This document shows positions 1 through 5,226 of a DNA stretch of 9,168 nt, one piece after another. The position numbers were made by a program, and so were the translations under genes. The DNA is from Anaerolineales bacterium. GTDB lineage: Bacteria; Chloroflexota; Anaerolineae; Anaerolineales; E44-bin32. Position 1 is the first letter of the stretch. Every line of letters starts with the position of its first letter. Under the pieces are notes generated by a model that was not told the origin of the DNA, searched no databases, and saw only the letters and a program-made list of their open reading frames with translations. The DNA lies in contig JAUWDI010000027.1 in NCBI GenBank assembly GCA_030608865.1, forward strand, positions 1-9,168, given 5' to 3'.

Positions 1-222
1 CTCAAGCGGGTCCAGATTCGCGCCAAACCTTGCGACCTCCCTGGCGCCATCGATCAGATCTAAATAGAAGTTAAGCATGAAACCAAACTCGATCAGGCCC
101 GAGAGCATCATGACCAGGAGTGGTAACAGAACCATGAACTCGACGATGCTTTGCCCGCGCGATTTCTTGCGTGTTGTATTAGAGCGTAACCAACGAAGGC
201 TTCGTATTTTATCCATTTCCAT
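1..222 (-). CDS. TadE-like pilus assembly protein, N-terminal part (cut by window edge)
   Basis: Seventy-four codons are visible before the gene leaves the left edge. A basic N-terminus (rich in R and K, residues 5-22) is followed by the motif RGQSIVEFMVLLPLL at about 22-36 and a hydrophobic segment to about residue 52. It then continues into a soluble stretch containing LDLIDGAREVARFGA. The G-Q-x-x-x-E-F-x-x-x-x-P pattern before a single N-terminal helix is the hallmark of TadE/TadG-type proteins, pseudopilins of the Flp/Tad pilus system that are cleaved by a prepilin peptidase and act at the cytoplasmic membrane. The gene for such a peptidase lies immediately upstream on the same strand. 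The first ATG at 222 has AGGA only three bases before it; a second in-frame ATG at 216 has better spacing, so the true start may be two codons later. Family assignment is good; which Tad subunit it is cannot be told. Confidence 0.85.
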   Translation of the reverse strand, partial: MEMDKIRSLRWLRSNTTRKKSRGQSIVEFMVLLPLLVMMLSGLIEFGFMLNFYLDLIDGAREVARFGANLDPLE

Positions 223-252
223 TAATCCTATGCCATCCGTGTGACATTCATT

Positions 253-258
253 ATTATA
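253..258 (-). promoter_or_regulatory. Candidate -10 box for the TadE-like gene
   Basis: Read on the minus strand this is a perfect TATAAT, about 30 bases before the start codon of the TadE-like gene, which leaves room for a short leader carrying AGGA. No convincing -35 hexamer is seen 16-18 bases further upstream. If real, the TadE-like gene can be transcribed separately from the peptidase gene 153 bases upstream. Rests on the hexamer and position only. Confidence 0.45.
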
Positions 259-374
259 CGCGCCGTGTTTTACTCGAGGGCTAGTACCGCAGAACCAAGA
301 GAGCATACTGTCAGGTCAATGAGACGGCTTTGTAACAATATAGAAACAAACTTAAGCTCGAAATGAGTTTTCCT

Positions 375-1166
375 CTACATATTGAGGATTCTTTCCAACC
401 ATGCCCATCCCCAGAAATAAACCCACCAGGCGCCCAGGATGAGGAAGGGGCCATAAGGGATCGGTGTAAACGCGCTGTAGCGGCGGCGTATTTTCATGAA
501 TATTAAATAGGCGATACTAAACAAACCAGCGGCCAGGATGCCGCGCAGCAACGCTTCGATCACCCCTGGAAAACCAACCGCCAACCCAATGATCGTGGCC
601 AGAGTCACATCACCAAAACCAAGAGCGACTTCATCATCGGCGTGGCCTTGTCCCCCAGCGATAGTGCGCGCGAAGATCCCGCCGAGCAGGTAGAGCAGGA
701 GGAAGAGACCAAAGCCAACTGCCCCACCCAGGAGTATCCTGCCCAGACTCATCTGCGGATTCAATAAGCCGAGCACGATAAATAAGACAGCAGCCGGAAA
801 AGTAACAATATGCAGAATGAGTCTGTGCTCTATGTCGATGACGATGATGAGCAAGAAGACCGCACTTACAAGAAAGGCCGACCAGAAATTCGCTGGGGAA
901 GTGCTCCAGAAGTAAATGCCAATGGATCCGGCGATAGCCAGCATCTCAACGAGCAGAGTTCGTGTCTGGCGTCTTGTGCGGCAATACTCACAACCCCATG
1001 CTTGGGCGATGACCGCAGGAACGGCGAACCAGGAGATCGGTGAGTAAGGCGCGGTGCAAGCAGGACAGCGTGGCACCGCCGGCTTGCGAAAAAACGGGAG
1101 GCTGTCTGCAAGCCAGTTGATGGCAACCCCGAAGGACCAACCGAGGATCGCAATTCCAACAATCAT
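375..1166 (-). CDS. Prepilin peptidase, A24 family (type IV/Flp pilus)
   Basis: A 263-residue polytopic membrane aspartic protease that would cleave the leader peptide of prepilins or Tad pseudopilins at the inner membrane face. Both A24 catalytic aspartates are visible: D111 in VIDIEHRLI and D186 in the LGFGD motif (GxGD signature). The N-terminal cytosolic loop keeps two CxxC pairs, C34/C37 (CPAC) and C59/C62 (CEYC), as in bifunctional enzymes where they bind zinc next to the N-methylation region; the loop is compact, so methylation activity is uncertain. About seven to eight hydrophobic segments follow, and the C-terminal FTPIPYGPFL is typical of the family. The downstream neighbour is a TadE-like gene, which fits a pilus locus. 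The ATG at 1166 has no Shine-Dalgarno sequence; a TATAAT lies eight bases before it, suggesting a leaderless transcript. Family confidence is high; the exact substrate is not known. Confidence 0.93.
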   Translation of the reverse strand: MIVGIAILGWSFGVAINWLADSLPFFRKPAVPRCPACTAPYSPISWFAVPAVIAQAWGCEYCRTRRQTRTLLVEMLAIAGSIGIYFWSTSPANFWSAFLVSAVFLLIIVIDIEHRLILHIVTFPAAVLFIVLGLLNPQMSLGRILLGGAVGFGLFLLLYLLGGIFARTIAGGQGHADDEVALGFGDVTLATIIGLAVGFPGVIEALLRGILAAGLFSIAYLIFMKIRRRYSAFTPIPYGPFLILGAWWVYFWGWAWLERILNM

Positions 1167-1174
1167 GGTGAATG

Positions 1175-1180
1175 ATTATA
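1175..1180 (-). promoter_or_regulatory. -10 box directly before the prepilin peptidase start (leaderless)
   Basis: On the minus strand these bases read TATAAT, and only eight bases separate them from the ATG at 1166. Transcription normally begins six to eight bases after a -10 box, so the mRNA would start at or next to the A of the ATG. No -35 consensus is clear. The absence of any purine-rich ribosome site agrees with a leaderless message. Confidence 0.5.
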
Positions 1181-1255
1181 CATATTCCTTGAAATATCGC
1201 CGCGATAGTCCCATATTCGAAATGGCATGCATAATAAGCGAGTCTGCCCCTCCAG

Positions 1256-1506
1256 TGTCATTTCGAGCCGAAGGCGAAGCAATCTCATCCTTTCGGTGAT
1301 GGAGAGAGCATGCCTGCGTCGCTTCGCACCCAAGTACTCTAGAGAATCAAGTATATTTCATGCTGAACCCATTCGGCTTCGCTCCCCTCTCCCTTCGGTC
1401 GGGGACTTCGCAGGCTAAACTCCGTGAAGCATCTCCTTCTTCGAAGTAATGGGTTCTCCTTGCATAAAACGAGATTCTTCGCTTCCTTCGGTCGCTCAGA
1501 ATGACA
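1256..1506. repeat. Inverted pair of degenerate dispersed repeats
   Basis: The left end (1256-1286) begins TGTCATTTCGAGCC and ends GCAATCTC. The right end (1471-1506), read on the minus strand, begins TGTCATTCTGAGCG and ends GAATCTC. The two are therefore imperfect inverted copies of one repeat, TGTCATT...GAG...GAAG...GCGAAG...AATCTC, bounding a 251-base block. Short open frames inside are low-complexity and resemble no protein I know. Repeats of this look (TGTCATTGCGAGCGAAGC...) are common in intergenic DNA of many environmental bacteria. It could be a non-autonomous palindromic element or two independent insertions. Confidence 0.55.
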
Positions 1507-1632
1507 TTGGCGAGGAAACTGCTCTTTCAAGAGAGCCATGAAATGGCGGCTGAGAATTCCCTAGGATGTTTCTCTTGAGGACTCCTCTTTTTAAATAGAC
1601 CCCATACCTGGGCGACGAAGCCCACCCCGTAA

Positions 1633-1711
1633 TGTCATTGCGAGCGAAGCATTCTCGCTCTTTCATCTGCTGAGATTGCCACGTCGCCCTTCCGGGCTCC
1701 TCGCAATGACA
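1633..1711. repeat. 79-base palindromic repeat with 12-base perfect terminal inverted repeats
   Basis: TGTCATTGCGAG at 1633-1644 is exactly inverted at 1700-1711 (CTCGCAATGACA). Between them lie CGAAGCATTCTCGC and GAGATTGCCACGTCG, familiar words of the dispersed TGTCATTGCGAGCGAAGCAATCTC repeat family. It has the size and shape of a small REP- or MITE-like hairpin element. No target-site duplication is evident next to the ends. Confidence 0.6.
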
Positions 1712-1839
1712 AAACTGGGGACTTCGCCCCCGAAAATACCGGGGACCTCTCTCAGGATAAACCCCGCGAGAAATCTATAGGCTGCATCATCTGATGATTC
1801 CTTCTTATGCACGGACAGTATCCTTGTTCCCCGTGATCC

Positions 1840-1940
1840 GCCCGTCAATAAATTGACGGGCTCGTAGCAGAACCCCTACGGGCTAACAACGAGGGTGCTT
1901 TCCACCCTTTTGCTTTGAGCCCGGAGGTTCACCTCCGGGC
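1840..1940. repeat. Tandem group of three perfect hairpins
   Basis: Three stem-loops follow one another. First, 1840-1861 has a nine-base stem GCCCGTCAA/TTGACGGGC with a TAAA loop. Second, 1892-1908 has a six-base stem AGGGTG/CACCCT with a five-base loop, followed by TTT. Third, 1919-1940 has a ten-base stem GCCCGGAGGT/ACCTCCGGGC around a two-base gap. None is followed by a long T-run, and no gene ends nearby, so they do not look like ordinary terminators. They look like one compound intergenic palindromic repeat. Confidence 0.6.
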
Positions 1941-1952
1941 GTACCCTAGATT

Positions 1953-1976
1953 TGTCCTTTCGAGCGAAGTGAGAAA
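1953..1976 (+). repeat. Single degenerate copy of the dispersed TGTC...CGAGCGAAG repeat
   Basis: TGTCCTTTCGAGCGAAGTGAG resembles the ends of the repeats at 1256, 1471 and 1633: the same TGTC-N4-CGAG start and GCGAAG core. It lies about 120 bases before the start of the next gene. With the other copies it accounts for much of the 926-base gap 1167-2092; the remaining bases show no coding potential or RNA gene that I can recognise. Confidence 0.45.
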
Positions 1977-2077
1977 CCCCTAACCTTAATCTTTGATAGC
2001 CATAGCTATAGAAACGAAAAGCACCATCCCCTCAGATCCTTCGGCAGCGAATAGACTAGGCATCCTCGCTAAACGAG

Positions 2078-2086
2078 TGCTAGAAT
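2078..2086 (+). promoter_or_regulatory. Extended -10 promoter directly before the 2093 gene (leaderless)
   Basis: TGC-TAGAAT is an extended -10 element (TGn plus a five-of-six match to TATAAT). Six bases separate it from the ATG at 2093, so transcription should begin at or beside the start codon. There is no -35 consensus, which extended -10 promoters often lack, and no ribosome-binding site. Confidence 0.5.
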
Positions 2087-2092
2087 GCCCCT

Positions 2093-2911
2093 ATGCGTGG
2101 TGACCTGCCCCAACCCGACCGTGACCGTCTCAGCACACTGACGGCGCTGGTGATCCTGAGTTATGCCTTAATACGAATCGTGGTCCTGCCTATCTTCTCT
2201 GCAGAACTCGCTTTCGCAGGTTTGATCTTCGAATTCAAGGTGGATACTCGCCTGATTATGTTGACGCTTGCTGCAGCTCTTACTGTGGCCGGGGCAGACT
2301 GGTTGCTCCGTTCCCACCCATCCCTGAAATCAGGCGAGCGGACATTCGAGCATTGGATCGTCCCTGGCTTGACCGCCCTTGCAGCGGGGATCATCCTGAC
2401 GCGCTTGCCGGAAGGGCCTGCACTTTGGGTCGGTCTAGTGGTTGGGGCTGCACTCTTAATGGCGGTGCTCCTGGCGGAGTTTATGATCCACGATCCAACA
2501 GACCCTCGACATGACCTCGCCGCGTTGGTCTTGAGAACCCTGGCCTACCTCCTATTGGTCGGTATTCTGTTCACAATGCATGCTGTTGATTTAAGGTCGG
2601 TATACCGTGTCCCGCTGTCATTGGTTGTTGTCACTGTCATCAGTTGGCGACTACTGCAGCTTTCTACATCCGATGATGGCCAGGATGTAGTTTCCGCTCT
2701 GATCGTTGGGGGAATCTCGGCACAACTTGTTTGGGCATTGCACTACTGGCCTCTGCCCTCATTTCGATTTGCTTTGATCGTAGGTTTATTTGTTTATGTA
2801 AGTAATGGATTAATGGAGACTTTGCGCGCTGGGGAGATGAGCAGAGCACGACTGATCGAGCTTACCTCCGTCGCGCTCGTCGGTTTAACAGGGATCCTCG
2901 TGTTTTCATGA
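2093..2911 (+). CDS. Polytopic membrane protein of unknown function
   Basis: A 272-residue, strongly hydrophobic protein with nine or ten predicted membrane segments, at about 14-36, 53-71, 88-104, 108-132, 141-162, 172-190, 198-216, 223-239 and 254-271. Residues 37-48 may be a further short hydrophobic segment. The N-terminus (MRGDLPQPDRDRL) is polar and there is no signal peptide or extramembrane domain. The loop HDPTDPRHD (133-141) and a WxLHYWPLPSFRF stretch (about 214-226) are the most distinctive pieces. The layout reminds me of DUF5656-type proteins seen in Chloroflexota, but I hold that loosely. It stands alone, convergent with the following gene, and its start follows an extended -10 box at once with no ribosome site. 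Codon use appears normal and the reading frame is clearly real. Function unknown. Confidence 0.85.
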   Translation: MRGDLPQPDRDRLSTLTALVILSYALIRIVVLPIFSAELAFAGLIFEFKVDTRLIMLTLAAALTVAGADWLLRSHPSLKSGERTFEHWIVPGLTALAAGIILTRLPEGPALWVGLVVGAALLMAVLLAEFMIHDPTDPRHDLAALVLRTLAYLLLVGILFTMHAVDLRSVYRVPLSLVVVTVISWRLLQLSTSDDGQDVVSALIVGGISAQLVWALHYWPLPSFRFALIVGLFVYVSNGLMETLRAGEMSRARLIELTSVALVGLTGILVFS

Positions 2912-2972
2912 CAGCGGTTTGTTCAAGAAGGGACGCCTTGTTATCTCAAGCAATGCTTGCAGCGAAACGTCT

Positions 2973-3680
2973 CTAAGATTCCTCTGACTCGGTCAAGTCC
3001 GTCTCTTGCCTTGATTTTTCGTGGTCTTCTTTGATTTTATTTCGAGCACGCCAGCCCACGAGTCGCTCTTCCCCTTTGAATAACCGTTTGATATTCGGGC
3101 GTAACGCCCAGATCACTATTAATTCTGCCAGAATTGCATAACCAACATACGCCCAGGGGCCGAGGCCAAGCGCTGCTCGGATGGCGAAGATGATCCCGGC
3201 TAGGAATGACACGCTCATCGTTGTCACTGAAGCGTAGCCGATTCCATAGAAGATCGCGCCCACAAGCGGAAGAATGATTAACCCTGCCGGTGGCCATAAT
3301 CCCACTGCCGCGCCAAAAGAGCACGCGCCTCCCGCTCCGCCCCGCAATTTAATCTTGCCGTCTTCTCGCTGGATCAGGAAGATGGAATAGTTATGTCCTA
3401 GAATCGCAAGGGCACCGGCGATTGCCTCGATCCAGGGTTCTCCTCCACCTGTCAATGCACGTGCTACCCAGACCGCTGCAGCAGCTTTCAAGGCATCCGC
3501 AATTGCGGTTCCGATTCCCGCCCAAACGCCGGCGACACGCATTACGTTTGTCCCCCCTGTCCTACCGCTATACCATTTTGTGATATCCCGTCTTCTAACG
3601 AGCCTTACCATTATTAGTCCGACAGGGATCGATCCCAGTAAATACGCTGCTATGAGCGCGACGACATTCCTAACCCACAT
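2973..3680 (-). CDS. plsY: PlsY-family acyl-phosphate:glycerol-3-phosphate acyltransferase, divergent
   Basis: PlsY moves an acyl group from acyl-phosphate to glycerol-3-phosphate, the first committed step of phospholipid synthesis, within the inner membrane. The family layout is present over 235 residues: YLLGSIPVG at 13-21, SGRTGGTNVMR at 38-48, DALK at 62-65, GHNYSIF at 95-101, RGGAGGA at 113-119, ASVTT at 150-154, and RPNIKRLFKGEE at 194-205. It differs from the usual consensus: SGN.GATN becomes SGRTGGTN, the GGKG lysine is alanine (GGAG), and the histidine of HRxNIxRL is leucine. A charged tail (206-235) is extra. The start has an excellent ribosome site (GAGGAGG, a few bases before ATG at 3680). 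It follows the JAMM gene by 53 bases, so the two are probably co-transcribed. It may be a working variant, a paralogue, or altered in activity. Confidence 0.85.
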   Translation of the reverse strand: MWVRNVVALIAAYLLGSIPVGLIMVRLVRRRDITKWYSGRTGGTNVMRVAGVWAGIGTAIADALKAAAAVWVARALTGGGEPWIEAIAGALAILGHNYSIFLIQREDGKIKLRGGAGGACSFGAAVGLWPPAGLIILPLVGAIFYGIGYASVTTMSVSFLAGIIFAIRAALGLGPWAYVGYAILAELIVIWALRPNIKRLFKGEERLVGWRARNKIKEDHEKSRQETDLTESEES

Positions 3681-3733
3681 AGCTCCTCCTCAAGGCGGTT
3701 CCCACATTAGAAAACACCAAAAACCATAAGTTG

Positions 3734-4150
3734 TTACGGCCCATGCATATTTATTCCGACCGCAACAACTCCCACCACTGGGTCGATCCGATAGGCTTGA
3801 TAGTTCCATTCTTCATCAAGATGATGCCAGATAACATGAACTGCTTCTGGAAAGGCATTCTCGCGAACATCTGATTCCGAGGGAAACTCCGGTCCATTTG
3901 GGTGCGAGTGGAAGATACCGATAAGTTTGCCACCTGCATCTTCGATTTTGAAGAATGCGTCAATCTGCTCCCGGGGGTCCATTTGGAAACGAGTTGATGA
4001 GTGCAGCATATTCGTGATGGGCATCACCCACGCTACACGATCAGCGAAGCCTCCTAAGATTCCACAGCCCTCCTCCGGATAGCAGTCTTCGACGTGGCGC
4101 TGCATCTCTTCGATTTGCTCGCTCGATAAAGATAGGTTAATGCTCGACAT
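3734..4150 (-). CDS. JAMM/MPN-domain metalloprotease-like protein (Mov34/MPN/PAD-1 family)
   Basis: A single-domain protein of 138 residues from the ATG at 4150 (an in-frame TTG at 4162 would add four). All JAMM zinc-site features are present, in numbering from that ATG: E27 in PEEGCGILGG, then H81-S-H83 in GIFHSHPNG, S91 and D94 in PSESD, giving H-x-H-x7-S-x2-D. Bacterial JAMM proteins of this size (Mec/RadC-like MPN+ type) typically remove C-terminal residues or cysteine adducts from ubiquitin-like sulfur carriers such as CysO/ThiS, but no sulfur-carrier or cysteine synthase gene lies nearby, so the substrate is open. Neither start has a good ribosome site; ATG is preferred because family members usually begin shortly before the first strand. 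It leads a two-gene unit with the PlsY homologue and is preceded by a structured leader. Confidence 0.88.
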   Translation of the reverse strand: MSSINLSLSSEQIEEMQRHVEDCYPEEGCGILGGFADRVAWVMPITNMLHSSTRFQMDPREQIDAFFKIEDAGGKLIGIFHSHPNGPEFPSESDVRENAFPEAVHVIWHHLDEEWNYQAYRIDPVVGVVAVGINMHGP

Positions 4151-4174
4151 CAAATTCAACAACTCATTGCTTTA

Positions 4175-4254
4175 GGTGGCAACACGAGAACGAGAGAGCC
4201 CTAAGGGATGTTTGCTCCTGATGATCTCGGTTCCACCAACAGGAGACTCCCCTG
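4175..4254 (-). promoter_or_regulatory. Structured leader with T-box-like core before the JAMM-plsY unit
   Basis: On the minus strand, GGTGG-AAC-CGAGA (4237-4225) pairs with TCTCG-GTT-CCACC (4189-4175) over 13 base pairs with two single-base bulges. The inner region holds further short pairs (GAGC/GCTC, CCC-TAA-GGG), and just upstream CAGGGG/CTCCTG forms another hairpin (4240-4254). The arm reads GTTGGTGGAACCGAG, which matches the core of the T-box consensus (GGTGGnACCG). The rest of a T-box (specifier stem, clear antiterminator partner, terminator with T-run) is not convincing. A possible -10 box, TATACT, sits at 4288-4293. Likely a structured 5' untranslated region; class unknown. Confidence 0.35.
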
Positions 4255-4394
4255 GAAGTTTCCATTTTAACCAAGCGAGAGTATCCCAGTATACCCCCTT
4301 CCGTTAACACCTGAGAGCTGCTCGGCACCCCTTCAACATCTTTGTCGTGATCACGTGTTCGTAAGCTTTTTACCTGAACAGTCTCAGCTATAAC

Positions 4395-4424
4395 AAAAAA
4401 AGAGGGAGCCTAAACGGCTCCCTC
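4395..4424 (-). terminator. Intrinsic terminator of the ferredoxin gene
   Basis: On the minus strand a perfect nine-base GC-rich stem GAGGGAGCC/GGCTCCCTC (4416-4424 with 4402-4410, five-base loop) is followed at once by seven T residues (4395-4401). It begins 25 bases after the ferredoxin stop codon. A textbook Rho-independent terminator that also insulates the JAMM unit downstream. Confidence 0.93.
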
Positions 4425-4448
4425 GATGTTGCGTTCTAATAGTGTGCC

Positions 4449-4862
4449 CTAACCTTCCAGCACACTATACCCCGGACCATCCGTAAAGAAGTCATAATTT
4501 GGTTGGATGTCAGGGGAAAGATCAACGGTCTCTCCAGCCTCAAGAATCTTCGTGTGTTCCAAGTGCACGGCTTCACCGTTGTGGTTCTCTCCATCGTAAA
4601 CCGTATCGAAGCCAGCAGTTCCTGCCGGCATACTCAGGTATTCACCACCCTTGGCGGCGTAATCGGATGGCACTTCGTCTTCGGTGAAGATCGCCTCAAG
4701 CGGGCATTCGGGGATGCACGCGCCACAGTCGATGCACGTATCCGGGTCAATGTAGTACCACGGCCATTTATCGGCCGGTTTCCCGGGAATGATGCACTCC
4801 ACTGGGCATACCTCTACACAGCCCGAATCGCGAAGGCACAAGCTGGTAATAATATGGGTCAT
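4449..4862 (-). CDS. Dicluster ferredoxin (7Fe/8Fe type) with long C-terminal extension
   Basis: A 137-residue cytosolic electron carrier. The N-terminal half carries C9, C15, C19 and C23 (CLRDSGCVEVCPVEC) and then C43, C46, C49 and C53 (CIDCGACIPECP), the arrangement of FdxA/Azotobacter FdI-type ferredoxins. By analogy C19, C43, C46 and C49 hold a [4Fe-4S] cluster and C9, C15 and C53 hold a second one, probably [3Fe-4S]. The usual CxxC at the N-terminus is replaced by C-x5-C, so one non-essential cysteine and two residues are missing. EAIFTEDEVP (56-65) is a strong family match. Residues 70-137 are an acidic tail without known motifs. The ATG at 4862 has GGAGG eight bases upstream. It is monocistronic, with its own terminator; partners are not evident. 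Confidence 0.92.
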   Translation of the reverse strand: MTHIITSLCLRDSGCVEVCPVECIIPGKPADKWPWYYIDPDTCIDCGACIPECPLEAIFTEDEVPSDYAAKGGEYLSMPAGTAGFDTVYDGENHNGEAVHLEHTKILEAGETVDLSPDIQPNYDFFTDGPGYSVLEG

Positions 4863-5160
4863 TATTCATACCTCCAGTATGATAATTAAGAGACGGAGCA
4901 GGCATTACCCCTATGCCCACTGCAAGACACTTAGCCTTTATAGCACCGTGTACCTTCCTACCAGTTCACGGCTTTCCATCAGCCGGCGAAATAATCTGGT
5001 CTGCGTTCTGATACCTAAGGTAATAGGCATGTTCCTAAACGTCAAGTCCCAAAATTGGCTATCTCGCATCGCAAAGATAATCAAGCGCAGGTAGTTCGAG
5101 AGGCATTTCCTTTTCCATCATTCCATTCTAAACACTATACTTATCAAAGGAAATAAGCTA
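4863..5160. other. Divergent intergenic region between ferredoxin and transporter
   Basis: About 300 bases carry the outward promoters of the ferredoxin (minus) and of the transporter (plus). On the plus strand a possible -10, TATACT, sits at 5136-5141, and AAAGG at 5146-5150 precedes a GTG at 5161. Small open frames across the stretch have no protein-like character. No repeats, RNA genes or operators are recognisable. Confidence 0.5.
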
Positions 5161-5226
5161 GTGCATCTCGAAACGATTTGCGAATGGATTGTAGTCTTCA
5201 GAATCAGAGTTTGTCAAGCGAAATGA
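5161..5226 (+). CDS. Possible short leader ORF coupled to the EamA transporter
   Basis: A 21-codon frame starts at GTG (5161), about ten bases after AAAGG, and ends at TGA (5224-5226). The stop overlaps an in-frame ATG of the transporter at 5223 in the form ATGA, with another ATG at 5226. The peptide (starts VHLETICEWIV) resembles nothing known. None of the transporter's own start codons has a ribosome site, so coupling through this frame would explain its translation. It may equally be chance; no homologue evidence. Confidence 0.25.
   Translation: MHLETICEWIVVFRIRVCQAK

Noticed and set aside
810..1162. Open frames on both strands inside the prepilin peptidase gene
   Set aside because: They overlap a gene with clear catalytic motifs and their translations lack protein character.
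2912..2972. Bidirectional terminator between the convergent genes
   Set aside because: Only a six-base palindrome (CAAGCA-A-TGCTTG) without a T-run on either side; too weak.
4171..4190. T-box-like GGTGGCAAC on the plus strand
   Set aside because: It is the other arm of the same hairpin. The next plus-strand gene is about 1 kb away beyond the minus-strand ferredoxin, and no antiterminator or terminator follows.
4311..4355. Possible TPP or glycine riboswitch words (CTGAGAG...ACCCCTTCAAC on plus; GCCGAG...CTCTCAGG on minus)
   Set aside because: Only short fragments match; the other conserved parts of either aptamer are missing.
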